DNA of 64,000 nucleotides from Micromonospora tarensis (GTDB lineage Bacteria > Actinomycetota > Actinomycetes > Mycobacteriales > Micromonosporaceae). A model generated the notes under the pieces. That model was not told the origin of the DNA and made no database searches. It worked only from the letters and a program-made list of their open reading frames with translations. The position numbers were made by a program, and so were the translations under genes. The DNA lies in assembly GCF_016803395.1 (NCBI RefSeq), contig NZ_JAEVHL010000003.1, positions 32,048-96,047 of the forward strand, written 5' to 3'. Below, in pieces: positions 1-9,418 of the stretch (the stretch's first letter is position 1; each line of letters starts with the position of its first letter).

Positions 1-555
1 CAGCGACTCGGTGATCACGTCGAGCCGGCCGAGTCGGGCCAGCCCGGCCCGGGCCAGGACGACGGCGTCCAGGTCGGCCTCGGGGCCGAGCACCCGTGCC
101 AGGCGGGTGTCGACGTTGCCGCGGACCGGGGTGACCTCCAGTTGCAGCCCGAGAGCGTGCAGCTGGGCGATCCGGCGCAGCGCGCCGGTGCCCACGGTGG
201 CCCCGGGCGGCAGCTCGGCGAGCGTCCGGCCATCCCGCGCGACAAGCGCGTCGCGCGGGTCCTGCCGGGTCGGCACCGCCGCGATGTGCAGCCCGCCGGG
301 AACGGCCGTGGGCAGGTCCTTGTACGAGTGCACAGCGAAGTCGATCGTCCTGGCGGTCAGCGCGTCGCGCAGCGCGGAGACGAACACCCCGACCCCGAGC
401 CGGTGCACCGGCGCGGTGGACCGGTCGCCCGCGGTGATCACCTCAACCAGCTCGACCGGGCGGCCGGTGGCGGCGGTCAGCGCCTCGGCGACCTGGCCGG
501 ACTGGGCCATCGCCAGGGCGCTGCCCCGGGTGCCGAGGCGCAGGGGGGCGGTCAT
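1..555 (-). CDS. hemC: Porphobilinogen deaminase (hydroxymethylbilane synthase), 3' part outside window
   Basis: HemC joins four porphobilinogens into hydroxymethylbilane in cytosolic tetrapyrrole synthesis. The first 185 codons are present and remain in frame to the window edge. Seen: the N-terminal [13 protein letters not shown] block and the HSYKDLP substrate-binding motif near residue 70. The cofactor-bearing cysteine lies further C-terminal and is not in the window. The ATG at 553-555 has a GGAGGT ribosome site at 561-566 and overlaps the hemA stop codon (ATGA), so it is translationally coupled to hemA. It is the third gene of the rex-hemA-hemC operon and should share the Rex-controlled promoter. 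Confidence 0.97.
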   Translation of the reverse strand, partial: MTAPLRLGTRGSALAMAQSGQVAEALTAATGRPVELVEVITAGDRSTAPVHRLGVGVFVSALRDALTARTIDFAVHSYKDLPTAVPGGLHIAAVPTRQDPRDALVARDGRTLAELPPGATVGTGALRRIAQLHALGLQLEVTPVRGNVDTRLARVLGPEADLDAVVLARAGLARLGRLDVITESL

Positions 556-1949
556 CGCGCACCTCCGGTGGGTGGGGTCGGTTCGGCGGCGTCGGATCCG
601 GGCACCGGGTCGGTGCCGAAGAGCACCTGGCCGAGGTCGGGGGTGAGCACGTCCGGGACGGTGTCCACCGGCGAGGTCTGCGGCACCTCGAGGTCGAACA
701 GCTCGCGCAGCAGTGCCGCGTACTGGTCGCCGCCGGGCTCCGCGGCGAGCTGGCGGACCTTGACGGTGGGCTGGTGCAGCAGCCGCTGCACCACCCGGTG
801 CACCGTGCGGGCCACCTCGGCCCGCAGGTCGTCGCCGAGGTCGGGGCGACGCTGGGCCAGCCGGCGCAGCTCGGCGGTGACCACGTTGTCGGCCCGGCCG
901 CGCAGCGCGGCCACGGTGGGTGCCACGTCCGCGCCGCGCAGCCAGGTGAGGAAGCCCTCCACCTCGGTCAGCACGATGCGTTCGACGGCGGCGGCGTCCG
1001 CGGCCGCCGGGCCGTCGGCGAGCAGCGCCGCCATCCGGTCGATGTCGATCACCTCGACGCCGGGCAGCTCGGCGACACCCTCCTCGACGTCCCGGGGAAC
1101 GGCCAGGTCGAGCAGGACCAGCGGGCCTCGGCTGGAGTCGCGCTCGGCCAGCGCCGCGCCGACCACCGCCCGGGTGAGGACCGGTTCGGTGGACGCGGTG
1201 GCGGCCACTACGATGTCCACTGTGGAGAGGGTGTCGGCCAGCGCGGTCATCGGCGCGGCACTCGCCCCGTACGACTCCGCGAGCCGGACAGCCCGGTCGG
1301 CGCCCCGGTTGCTGACGATGAGCGGGCCGGCACCCAGCCGGGACAACGTGGCCACCCCGAGCGATCCCATCGCGCCGGCGCCGACCACCAGGGCCGGGCG
1401 GCCGACGAGGTCGCCGTCGAGGTGCCCGGCGGCCAGCTCCAGCGCGGCGGTGACGACGCTCTGGCCGGCCCGGTCGATGCCGGTCTCGGCGTGGGCGCGC
1501 TTGCCGACCCGCAGCGCCTGTTGCATCAGCTCGTGCAACAGTCGACCGGCGGAGTCGGCACCGGTGGCCCAGTGGTAGGCGTCGCGCAGCTGGCCGAGGA
1601 TCTGCGCCTCGCCCACCACCATCGAGTCCAACCCGCTGGCGACCCGGAAGACGTGGTCCACGGCGGCGGTGTCGTAGTGCACGTACAGGTGGCTGGCGAG
1701 CGCCGCCGGGGAGCTGCCGGCCTGCTCGGCGAGGACGGCGCAGACGTCGCCGAGCCCGCCGTGGAAACCGGACACGGCGGCGTAGACCTCCACCCGGTTG
1801 CAGGTGGAGACGATCACCGCTTCGGTAACGTACGGCTGGGCGACCAGGCGGTCCAGGGTTCGGGTCAGGTCGGCGGGGGGAACGGCCAGCTGCTCCAGCG
1901 TGGCGACCGGGGCGGTCCGGTAGGACGCGCCGACGACGAGCAGTTTCAC
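552..1949 (-). CDS. hemA: Glutamyl-tRNA reductase
   Basis: HemA reduces glutamyl-tRNA(Glu) to glutamate-1-semialdehyde with NADPH, the committed step of C5 haem synthesis. It has 465 residues, the usual length. Seen: the STCNRVEVY motif with the catalytic cysteine at about residue 50, the [16 protein letters not shown] block, and a Rossmann segment ([11 protein letters not shown]). The GTG start at 1947-1949 has an AGGAGG ribosome site and overlaps the rex stop (GTGA). Starting further upstream would only add a low-complexity tail lying inside rex. The overlaps on both sides show a tightly coupled rex-hemA-hemC operon. Confidence 0.97.
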   Translation of the reverse strand: MKLLVVGASYRTAPVATLEQLAVPPADLTRTLDRLVAQPYVTEAVIVSTCNRVEVYAAVSGFHGGLGDVCAVLAEQAGSSPAALASHLYVHYDTAAVDHVFRVASGLDSMVVGEAQILGQLRDAYHWATGADSAGRLLHELMQQALRVGKRAHAETGIDRAGQSVVTAALELAAGHLDGDLVGRPALVVGAGAMGSLGVATLSRLGAGPLIVSNRGADRAVRLAESYGASAAPMTALADTLSTVDIVVAATASTEPVLTRAVVGAALAERDSSRGPLVLLDLAVPRDVEEGVAELPGVEVIDIDRMAALLADGPAAADAAAVERIVLTEVEGFLTWLRGADVAPTVAALRGRADNVVTAELRRLAQRRPDLGDDLRAEVARTVHRVVQRLLHQPTVKVRQLAAEPGGDQYAALLRELFDLEVPQTSPVDTVPDVLTPDLGQVLFGTDPVPGSDAAEPTPPTGGAR

Positions 1950-2716
1950 GTGCCGATCGCCTCCTGGGTGTCGGTGGTCGCGAACCCGCCGGGCAGGGCG
2001 GTGAGAGCGGACCCGCCGGTGGCGGGCAGCGCGGTCAGCGACGCCTTGCGGTGCTCGTGGAAGGACAAGATTTGCAGCTCGATGGCGAGGTCGACCTTGC
2101 GCACATCGACCCCCTCCGGAACCGAGAGTACGCACGGCGCGAAGTTGAGGATGCTCGTCACGCCGACGGCGACCAGTTGGTCGGCGACCTGCTGGGCGGC
2201 GGCGGCCGGGGTGGCGATCACGCCGATGGCGAGCGATTCTTCCGCGGCGACCGTCGGTAGGTCGTCGACATGCCGGACCACCAGGCCGTTGATCTCCTCA
2301 CCGACCCGGGAGGGATCGGCGTCGAGGAGTGCGGCGATCCGGAAGCCTCGGCTGGCGAAGCCGTCGTAGCCGGCCAGAGCGTGACCGAGATTACCCACGC
2401 CGACCAGGGCGACCGCCCGTCGTTGAGTGAGCCCGAGCACAAACTCGATCTGTTCGATCAGCAGCGCGACGTCGTAGCCGACGCCCCGGGTGCCGTACGA
2501 GCCGAGGTGGGAGAGGTCCTTGCGGAGCTTGGCGGAGTTGACTCCGGCGGCGGCGGAGAGCCCTTCGCTGGAAACTGTCTCGTGCCCGCTTTCGGCGAGG
2601 TTGTGCAGCGCGCGCAGGTACTCCGGGAGCCGGGCCACGGTCGCCTCGGGCAGATCCGGAAGCGCCGGGACGGCACCGGCGCGGCCGGACGCGCCTGGGT
2701 GACGGTGCTGACTCAT
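1946..2716 (-). CDS. rex: Redox-sensing transcriptional repressor Rex
   Basis: Rex is a winged-helix repressor that binds NADH and NAD+ and leaves DNA when NADH rises. The gene gives 256 residues. Seen: the N-terminal winged helix with the [26 protein letters not shown] region (about residues 45-75) and a Rossmann domain starting [10 protein letters not shown]. The ATG at 2716 was chosen because the residues before it look like non-coding leader. The short N-terminal extension before the HTH is typical for actinobacteria. It heads the operon with hemA and hemC, as in Streptomyces, where Rex represses its own operon. A Rex-type operator lies at 2836-2853. Confidence 0.95.
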   Translation of the reverse strand: MSQHRHPGASGRAGAVPALPDLPEATVARLPEYLRALHNLAESGHETVSSEGLSAAAGVNSAKLRKDLSHLGSYGTRGVGYDVALLIEQIEFVLGLTQRRAVALVGVGNLGHALAGYDGFASRGFRIAALLDADPSRVGEEINGLVVRHVDDLPTVAAEESLAIGVIATPAAAAQQVADQLVAVGVTSILNFAPCVLSVPEGVDVRKVDLAIELQILSFHEHRKASLTALPATGGSALTALPGGFATTDTQEAIGT

Positions 2717-2824
2717 GAGACTCCGTGCGGTGCGATCCTCGGCCAACTCCGCTGGTCGGCCGCTTGTGGACTCCCGCTGGCGACCGAGGTTGCCGGCTGT
2801 GCTAGCAGGGCGCGTAGGAGTCAC

Positions 2825-2853
2825 AGCGTAGGCGCTTGTGAAGACGTGCACAA
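2825..2853 (-). promoter_or_regulatory. rex-hemAC promoter with overlapping Rex operator
   Basis: On the minus strand a -35-like TTGTGC (2848-2853) and a -10-like TACGCT (2825-2830) are separated by exactly 17 bp. The 18-bp inverted repeat TTGTGAAGACGTGCACAA (2836-2853) covers the -35 and spacer. It fits the Rex operator form TTGTG-N8-CACAA. Occupancy by Rex would block RNA polymerase, which means autoregulation. The rest of the gap (2717-3145) shows no gene; the start-proximal 110 bases are the untranslated leader of rex. Confidence 0.8.
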
Positions 2854-3145
2854 ATCGCGATCTTGCCGCTGCGTGACGCGACCTCACCAGCACCTCCATT
2901 CCGCAAGATCGATTCAGCGCACCTTTGCCGGCGCCGCCCGCGGCGATTATTGCTCAATCCCGACTTCTCTGACCAATCCCGCGCCGTCGCCATTCACCTC
3001 CGCGATCTCGCGGTTTCCGCGTCCCATTTATCGCGCGTGTCGGGGACCACACCGAACCGACCCGGCCGAGGGTAGGGACAGCACTACGCGGGAGAGGCGG
3101 GGTTTCGGGATGGGAGCGGCCGGCCCGGGTGCCTAGCCTTTGGGC

Positions 3146-4450
3146 ATGACCGCCGTTGCCGCCACCAGTGACCGACCGACGCTGGCCCCGAGCATCCCCC
3201 GCCAACTCTTCGTCGACTCCGGGTACGTGCTGCTCGGCCTGCCCCTGGGGCTGGCCAGCTTCGTCGTCCTCGTGGTCGGTCTCGCGGTGGGCGTCGGCCT
3301 GGTCGTCACGGTGATCGGCCTGCCGATCCTCAGCGGCACCCTGTACGCCGCCCGCGGCCTGGCCGACATCGAACGGCTGCGGCTGCCCGCGGTGCTCCGG
3401 CAGCCCCGGATCCGGCCGCACTACCGGCTGCCCGAGGCGGGCGCGAACGCCTGGCGACGGATCTTCGTGCCGATCCGGGACGCCCAGTCGTGGCTCGACC
3501 TGGCGCACGGGATCTTCCGGCTGATCGCGGCAGTGGGCACGTTCGTGGTCACCCTGGCCTGGTGGGCCGCCGCGATCGCCGGCTCGCTCTACTGGGCCTA
3601 CGACTGGGCCCTGCCCCGCCCGTCCGGCGAGGGTGACCAGGATCTGGCGCAACTCCTCGGCCTGGGCGACTCGACCACCGCCCGAATCGGGCTGAACACC
3701 GCGCTCGGGGTGTTCTTCCTGATCACCCTGCCGATCGTGGTGCGGGGGTGCGCACTGCTCCAGGCCAGCTTCGCCAAGGCGATGTTGACCGGGGTGGCCG
3801 AGATGCGCGACCGGATCACCCTGCTGGAGGAGCAGAAGCGGGCCGCGGTCTCCGCCGAGGCGTCCGCGCTGCGCCGGCTGGAGCGCGACATCCACGACGG
3901 CCCGCAGCAGCGCCTGGTCCGCCTGGCGATGGACCTCAGCCGGGCCCGGATGCAGCTCTCCTCCGACCCGAACGCGGCGGGCCAGACCATCGACGAGGCG
4001 GTCGCCCAGACCCGCGACACGCTGGCCGAGCTGCGGGCGCTGTCCCGCGGCATCGCCCCACCGATCCTGGTCGACCGGGGCCTGCCCAGCGCCCTGGCCG
4101 CGATCGCCGGCCGTGGGCTGATCCCGATCGAGCTCCAGGTGGACCCGCAGCTCGGCACCCCGGCCGGACGGCTCGACCCAGCAGTGGAGAACACCGCGTA
4201 CTTCGTGGTGTCCGAGGCGTTGACCAACGTCGCCAAGCACAGCCGGGCCACCGAGGCGATGGTGACAGTCAGCCGGCAGGGCACCCACCTCCAGGTGCGG
4301 GTGGGCGACGACGGGCAGGGCGGCGCGCACCTGGCCAAGGGGCACGGGCTGGCCGGCATCGCCGACCGGGTCCGGGCCGCCGGCGGCGAACTGCTGGTGG
4401 TCAGCCCCGCCGGTGGCCCCACCGAGATCCGCGCCGAGCTGCCGCTGTGA
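3146..4450 (+). CDS. NarL-type sensor histidine kinase with N-terminal membrane sensor domain
   Basis: Membrane histidine kinase of 434 residues. Residues about 20-75 and 125-215 form hydrophobic segments of the four-helix 'putative sensor' type. Then come a HisKA_3 dimerisation box with RDIHDGPQQRL (phosphoacceptor His about residue 250) and a HATPase domain with GDDGQGG and GHGLAGIADR nucleotide motifs. A TAGCCT hexamer at 3134-3139 lies 6 nt before the ATG, suggesting a leaderless mRNA. It is followed 49 nt later by its response regulator. The stimulus is unknown; cell-envelope stress is a guess from related kinases. Confidence 0.92.
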   Translation: MTAVAATSDRPTLAPSIPRQLFVDSGYVLLGLPLGLASFVVLVVGLAVGVGLVVTVIGLPILSGTLYAARGLADIERLRLPAVLRQPRIRPHYRLPEAGANAWRRIFVPIRDAQSWLDLAHGIFRLIAAVGTFVVTLAWWAAAIAGSLYWAYDWALPRPSGEGDQDLAQLLGLGDSTTARIGLNTALGVFFLITLPIVVRGCALLQASFAKAMLTGVAEMRDRITLLEEQKRAAVSAEASALRRLERDIHDGPQQRLVRLAMDLSRARMQLSSDPNAAGQTIDEAVAQTRDTLAELRALSRGIAPPILVDRGLPSALAAIAGRGLIPIELQVDPQLGTPAGRLDPAVENTAYFVVSEALTNVAKHSRATEAMVTVSRQGTHLQVRVGDDGQGGAHLAKGHGLAGIADRVRAAGGELLVVSPAGGPTEIRAELPL

Positions 4451-4499
4451 CCCGGTGGCGGCCAACCGGACCCGGTGCGACGTGGTAGACAACACAGCC

Positions 4500-5153
4500 A
4501 TGCGGATCGTGATCGCCGACGACGCCGTCCTGCTCCGGGAGGGGCTGGTCCGGCTGCTGACCGAGAGCGGGCACCAGGTGGTGGCCGCCGTCGGGGACGG
4601 TGACGCCCTGGTCGCGGCGGTGGTGGAGTACCGGCCCGACGTGTCGATCGTCGACGTCCGGATGCCGCCGTCGCACACCGACGAGGGGCTGCGGGCGGCG
4701 GTGGAGGCGCGGCGGCTGGTGCCACGTACCCCGATCCTGGTGCTCTCCCAGTACGTCGAGGTCTCGTACGCCGATGATCTGCTCGCCACCACCGGCGGCT
4801 CCGGCGGCGGGATCGGCTACCTGCTCAAGGACCGGGTGGCCGCGATCGAGGAGTTCCTGGACGCGCTGCGCCGGGTGGCGGCCGGCGGCACGGTGCTCGA
4901 CCCGGAGGTGGTCGGTCAGCTCTTCGCCCGACGCCGCCGGGACGACCCGCTGCGTGAGCTGACCCCCCGCGAACGCGAGGTGCTCGCCCTGATGGCCGAG
5001 GGACGCTCGAACACCGCCATCGCCCGCGCCCTGGTGGTGAGCGACGGCGCGGTGGAGAAGCACGTACGCAACATCTTCACCAAGCTCACCCTGCCGCCGG
5101 ACACCGAGCAGCACCGGCGGGTGCTGGCCGTCCTCACCTATCTGCGGAACTGA
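4500..5153 (+). CDS. LuxR/NarL-family response regulator
   Basis: Cytosolic DNA-binding response regulator of 217 residues, partner of the upstream kinase. Seen: receiver domain with the acidic pocket IADDAVLLREG, the phosphoacceptor Asp in SIVDVRMPP (about residue 55), and a switch Lys in GYLLKDRVA. The C-terminal LuxR-type helix-turn-helix reads LTPREREVLALMAEGRSNTA. The ATG at 4500 starts directly at the receiver fold. Its last 20 bases overlap antisense the end of the HAD gene on the other strand. Confidence 0.94.
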   Translation: MRIVIADDAVLLREGLVRLLTESGHQVVAAVGDGDALVAAVVEYRPDVSIVDVRMPPSHTDEGLRAAVEARRLVPRTPILVLSQYVEVSYADDLLATTGGSGGGIGYLLKDRVAAIEEFLDALRRVAAGGTVLDPEVVGQLFARRRRDDPLRELTPREREVLALMAEGRSNTAIARALVVSDGAVEKHVRNIFTKLTLPPDTEQHRRVLAVLTYLRN

Positions 5154-5795
5154 CCTTCCGGGCCAGGGCCACCGCTTCGGTGAGCGTGTCGGCCACCGGG
5201 TGGCCGGAGGCGCGCAGCCGGGCCGGGTCGGTGAACCCGCCGGTGTAGAGCACGGCACGGCCGCCCACCGCGAGCGCGGCGTCCGCGTCGTCGATGGAGT
5301 CACCGATGAGCACCACCGAGGTGCCGTCCAGGCCCAGCTCGGCCAGGTGCAGCTTGAGTGACTCGGCCTTGCGGTCGCCGCCGACAGCGGCCCGCAGCCC
5401 GTCGACCCGGGCGAAATTACCGGTCAAACCGTACGTGTGCACGGCCGGGACCAGTTCCTCGTGGAACCACATGGAGAGCAGGCTCTGGCTGCCCGGCCAG
5501 GCGGCCATCGCGGTGTGCGCGTCGGCGGCCAGCTCGCAGGTGGTCAGCCCGGTGCGGTACGCGTCGTGGAAGATCCGGTCCAGTCGACCGAACTCGTCGT
5601 CGTCCACGGCCTGCCCGAGCATCTCGGCGTAGTACTCGGCGATCGGCCGACGGAACCGCACCCGGTGCTCGTCGGCGGTGACCGTCGGCCCGCCCACGCT
5701 CGCGAAGACGACGTTGTGGCGGCCACCACCAGGCTGAGGTCGTTGAGCAGGGTGCCGTTCCAGTCCCAGACGAGGTGCGGGTGCGCGGAGGTCAT
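5134..5795 (-). pseudogene. HAD-family hydrolase, interrupted by a one-base deletion
   Basis: The start (ATG at 5795) encodes HLVWDWNGTLLNDLSLVVAAT, the HAD motif I of phosphoglycolate-phosphatase-like enzymes. About 25 codons in, the protein continues in another frame (NVVFASVGGPTV onward), which carries the rest of the fold, including SVVLIGDSIDDADAA (motif IV). One base is missing at about 5714-5719 (GTTGTGGC, where GTTGGTGGC would restore the frame); with it the length is exactly 220 residues. TAGGGT at 5802-5807 is a good leaderless -10 site, 6 nt from the ATG. Either a sequence error or a recent null mutation; no other decay is visible. Confidence 0.85.
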
Positions 5796-5815
5796 CAGAG
5801 CACCCTAGGCATCGC

Positions 5816-6070
5816 TCACAGCTGCGGTGTGGTCAGGTCCCGCAGCAGCCGGTCCTCCTCGACCCGCCAGTAGCCGTGCTCCTTGCCGTCGAGCATCACC
5901 ACCGGCAGCCGGTCCCCGTACTCGCGTTCCAACCCCTCGTCGCCGGTGACGTCCCACTCGACCCACTTGTCGCCGGTGACCGCGACCACCCGGTCGAGCG
6001 CCGCCTTGGCGTCGTCGCAGAGGTGGCAGCCGGGGCGGGTGATCAGGGCGAGCCGGGCGTCAGTGGCCAT
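5816..6070 (-). CDS. Glutaredoxin-like thiol protein
   Basis: Small cytosolic thioredoxin-fold protein of 84 residues with the redox motif RPGCHLCDDAK near residue 15 and a later cis-proline segment (LPVVMLDG). It belongs to the DUF836/glutaredoxin-like family found beside hemA-rex in many actinobacteria (compare Rv0508). The ATG has a GGAGGT ribosome site. It overlaps the end of the upstream acyl-CoA ligase by 11 nt, so the two are probably cotranscribed. The substrate is not known; in a mycothiol organism it may act with mycothiol or mycoredoxin. Confidence 0.88.
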   Translation of the reverse strand: MATDARLALITRPGCHLCDDAKAALDRVVAVTGDKWVEWDVTGDEGLEREYGDRLPVVMLDGKEHGYWRVEEDRLLRDLTTPQL

Positions 6071-7706
6071 CGGTTACCTCCGTGCGGGTGTCGGCGTCTG
6101 CGGGCGGGCCGGCTGGGGTCGCCGACCGGAGCTGGGTCTTGCGTACCTTGCCGATCGCCGAGTGCGGCAGGGCGTCGACGAACTCGACGGCGGTCGGGCG
6201 CTTGAACCGGGCCAGGTTCCGTGCGCAGTGGGCGAGCAACTCCTCGCTGGTCACCGGTCGCCCCGCCGCCGGCACCACGTACGCCCGGACAGTCTCGCCG
6301 GTCCGCGGGTGCGGCACACCCAGTACCGCCGACTCGGCCACCCCGGGGTGCCCGCTGAGCACCAGCTCGACCTCGTGCGGATAGACGTTGAACCCGTTGA
6401 CCAGGATCAACTCGCCGAGCCGGTCGACCAGGAAGAGGTCGCCGTCGGCGTCGGCGTACGCGATGTCGCCGGTGCCCCACCAGCCGTCGGCGTCCGGGCC
6501 GCCCCGACCGTCGGGCCAGTAACCGGCGAAGAGGTTGGGCCCGCGCACGACGATCTGCCCCGGGTCGGTGCCCGGCGCGACGTCGGAGATGTCCAGCTCG
6601 TCCGGGTCGTCGTCGGGCACCGCCAACCCGTCGCGCCACAGGTCCGCCCCGTCGGCGCCGACCAGGCGTAGCCGCACACCGGGCAGCGGCCGGCCGATCG
6701 AGCCTGGCTTGGCCACGCCGCCGACCAGTGTCGAGGTGAGCACCGGCGCGGTCTCGGTGAGGCCGTACCCGATGTGCACCCGGTGGCCGGTGGCCTCGGT
6801 GAAGCGCGCCGCGACCGCGGGTTCGAGCGGCGCAGCGCCGCAGACCGCCACCCGCACCGACCCGGTCGCCGCGCGGGCCGTGGCCGCGTCGGCCCAGGCC
6901 AGGAACATCGACGGTACGCCGACCAGCACGGTGACCCGGTGCCGGGCGATTTCGTCCAGCCCCGCCGCCTGGCCCGGCTCGTCGAGCAGCACGCCGGTCG
7001 CGCCGTGGTGCACGACCGCGCCGAGCCCCGAGTTGAGCCCGTACGCGTGGAACAGCGGCAACGCGAGCAGCACAGTGTCCGCCGGCCCGACCACCGGCGG
7101 CGCGATCCGCTCGACCTGTTCGTGGTTGGCCAGCAGCGCCCGGTGCGACAGCATCGCCCCCTTGGGCAGACCCTCGGTGCCCGAGGTGTAGAGCAGTACC
7201 GCGAGGTCGTCGCCGCCTCGGCCCGGACGGGGTGCCGGCCCGGGCGCCTCGGCGGTCGGCGGCGCGTCGTACCCGGCGGTGAGCGCGGGCAGCTCGGCGG
7301 CCAGGTCGGCGACCAGCCCGCGCACCCGTTCGGTGGCGACGAGCACCGACGCGCCGGAGTCGGCAAGCACGTGCCGCAGCTCCGGAGCGCTGAGGCCGGG
7401 GTTGACCGGCACGGCGACCAGCCCGGCGCGGAGGGCGCCGAGCCAGGCGATCACGAAGTCGGGTGTGTTGGGCAGTGCGATCGCGACGCGGGGCGGGACA
7501 CCGCAGGGGTCGGCGGGCGGCGCGGCGGCGGACAGACCGCGTGCGGCGGCGTCCACCGCGGCGTCCAGTTCGGACCAGCTGAGCGTCTGGTCGCGCCAGT
7601 GCAGCGCGGCCCGGTCGGCGCGCTGGAGAGCCGCCCGGCGGACCCGGTCGGCGAGGTTCGGCGCGGGGTCTGCCGAGAAGTCCTGCACGGTGATCGAGTC
7701 TGGCAC
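6060..7706 (-). CDS. AMP-forming acyl-CoA ligase / long-chain fatty acid ligase
   Basis: ANL-superfamily adenylating enzyme of 548 residues that activates a carboxylic acid as acyl-AMP and transfers it to CoA. Seen in order: the P-loop LLYTSGTEGLPKGAML, the GYGLTETAP motif, the hinge-region sequence WWGTGDIAYADADGD, and the C-terminal GKVRKTQLR with the catalytic lysine. The GTG at 7704-7706 (VPDSITVQDF) is preferred because upstream residues are low-complexity; GTG at 7686-7688 is also possible. No clear Shine-Dalgarno was found. Chain-length specificity cannot be told from sequence alone. Confidence 0.88.
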   Translation of the reverse strand: MPDSITVQDFSADPAPNLADRVRRAALQRADRAALHWRDQTLSWSELDAAVDAAARGLSAAAPPADPCGVPPRVAIALPNTPDFVIAWLGALRAGLVAVPVNPGLSAPELRHVLADSGASVLVATERVRGLVADLAAELPALTAGYDAPPTAEAPGPAPRPGRGGDDLAVLLYTSGTEGLPKGAMLSHRALLANHEQVERIAPPVVGPADTVLLALPLFHAYGLNSGLGAVVHHGATGVLLDEPGQAAGLDEIARHRVTVLVGVPSMFLAWADAATARAATGSVRVAVCGAAPLEPAVAARFTEATGHRVHIGYGLTETAPVLTSTLVGGVAKPGSIGRPLPGVRLRLVGADGADLWRDGLAVPDDDPDELDISDVAPGTDPGQIVVRGPNLFAGYWPDGRGGPDADGWWGTGDIAYADADGDLFLVDRLGELILVNGFNVYPHEVELVLSGHPGVAESAVLGVPHPRTGETVRAYVVPAAGRPVTSEELLAHCARNLARFKRPTAVEFVDALPHSAIGKVRKTQLRSATPAGPPADADTRTEVTDGH

Positions 7707-8276
7707 AGCGGACGGCGCCGGGCCACGCCCGACGGTCGTCCGGGCGGGCCGGAGGCGGGCCGCCCCGGTAGTCCCATGCACGGGACTGCCCCGTGTGCCA
7801 CCGGCGATCCGATCAGGTCCTGTCGATGGGACGTGCGCCGCCTCTCCCGGGTGGTTCGGCCGGGCCCGCCGGACCACCCGACCGGGCCGGCGGTCCGAAT
7901 GGGCGACCCGCCCGCGACCAGGGGATCCATCCTGGATCACCGGGTCGACGGAAAGTCAATCGCACACGACGGACAACCGGTCCGCCGCCGGTGCGGCGGA
8001 GCGGGAAATACTTCCGCCTTGTGTAACGGACTTGCCACGCGCGGGTGACGTTGGCCCTATCATCACTCGGGTCGGGTCACCCCATTTGCCGTGAGTCGAC
8101 ACCCCTCAGCCCGAGGAGGCCCCCGTGCCTGTGAGCGCATTGGACCAGCACCTCCAGGGGAATTGCCGTCCTTCGGCAACCCCCGCGACCGTCCTGCCCG
8201 ACCGGAAGCCCGGTCGGTCCGCCCCAACAAGACACAGACCGGCCCGCCCGGCGGTCGACGGGACGGAGGCAACACG
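7707..8276. other. 570-bp intergenic region upstream of bldN
   Basis: No convincing gene. Two short inverted repeats are present: AGTCCC-N6-GGGACT (7770-7787) and GATCCA-N3-TGGATC (7924-7938). A candidate -10 (TATCAT, 8058-8063) sits between the arms of a GGGTGAC/GTCACCC inverted repeat (8043-8049 and 8076-8082). This would give a leader of about 200 nt before bldN. A long regulatory region fits a developmental sigma factor controlled by several regulators, but no specific binding protein can be assigned. Confidence 0.45.
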
Positions 8277-9230
8277 GTGACCACCTTCGGTTACGCGGAA
8301 CGCCCGCTCGGCCTGACCGGCCAACCGGCACGCGCCCACGTCAACGAGCGTCCAGCGGCCCGCGCCCCACTGGACGACCAGCACGGCACCGTCGTGCGGG
8401 GTGACGGCGCGGCGCATCGGATCCGCAGCCGGCCACACCACAACGAGCCGCCGCCGCGGCCCGCCCTGCCCGGCGGAAACGCCAAGCCGGGCGGCGGCCG
8501 GGTGGCCGTGCCCCGACCGGCCATGCCGGTGCAGGGTCGGCGGGTCAGCGACACGCCGGCGGTGACCACCGACCCGGCGGCGGGTGAGACAGCGGTGATT
8601 CCGGCGGTGCCGGCAACCGCCGCCACCACCCCGACCGGCTTCCCGAGCCGCCCGGACCCGTCCGATCCGGCCACCGAGGTCTGGACGCTCATCGAGCGCG
8701 CCCAGGCCGGCGAGTCCGAGGCGTTCGGTCTGATCTACGACAGGTACGTGGACACCGTCTTCCGGTTCGTCTACTTCCGGGTCGGCAACCGCCAACTCGC
8801 CGAGGACCTCACCTCGGACACCTTCCTGCGCGCGCTCAAGCGGATCGGCAGCTTCACCTGGCAGGGCCGCGACCTCGGCGCCTGGCTGGTGACGATCGCC
8901 CGCAACCTGGTCGCGGACCACTTCAAGTCGGGCCGGTACCGGCTGGAGGTCACCACCGGCGACGTGCTCGACGCCGACCGGGAGGACCGGGGCCCGGAGG
9001 GCAGCCCGGAGGCGGCGGTGGTGGAGCACATCACGAACGTCGCGCTGCTCACCGCCGTGAAGCAGCTCAACCCGGAGCAGCAGGAGTGCATAGTGCTCCG
9101 CTTCCTCCAGGGCTTCTCGGTCGCCGAGACCGCCCGCGCCATGGGCAAGAACGAGGGCGCCATCAAGGCCCTCCAGTACCGCGCCGTCCGCGCCCTGGCC
9201 CGGCTCCTGCCCGACGGCTTCCAGCCGTAG
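8277..9230 (+). CDS. bldN: ECF-type RNA polymerase sigma factor, BldN-like with N-terminal extension
   Basis: Sigma factor of 317 residues. The first 130 or so residues are Pro/Ala/Arg-rich without a known fold. They are followed by sigma region 2 (AFGLIYDRYVDTVFRFVYFRV, DTFLRALKRI) and region 4 (LNPEQQECIVLRFLQGFSVAETA). In Streptomyces BldN is made as a pro-protein with an N-terminal extension, lies downstream of the hem-rex genes and is followed by its anti-sigma factor RsbN; the same arrangement is seen here. GTG at 8277 has GGAGG at 8265-8269. Expected role: control of morphological development. Processing of the extension is inference. Confidence 0.82.
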   Translation: MTTFGYAERPLGLTGQPARAHVNERPAARAPLDDQHGTVVRGDGAAHRIRSRPHHNEPPPRPALPGGNAKPGGGRVAVPRPAMPVQGRRVSDTPAVTTDPAAGETAVIPAVPATAATTPTGFPSRPDPSDPATEVWTLIERAQAGESEAFGLIYDRYVDTVFRFVYFRVGNRQLAEDLTSDTFLRALKRIGSFTWQGRDLGAWLVTIARNLVADHFKSGRYRLEVTTGDVLDADREDRGPEGSPEAAVVEHITNVALLTAVKQLNPEQQECIVLRFLQGFSVAETARAMGKNEGAIKALQYRAVRALARLLPDGFQP

Positions 9231-9418
9231 CTTGTTACGGCGGGACCGACGGGCGTCCTTTGGCGTCCGGGCAGCTCAGGGCCGGTCCCGCCCGGTGACG
9301 GCGATCACTTTCCGTAATTTCGGCTCCGCCCGGCCCGTAACCCGTGCCCGGTCCGCCGCGTTTCTCCGGGTGCGACCGGTGGTTTCCCGGCCGTGACCAG
9401 CGAGAGGAGGTGCCCGCG

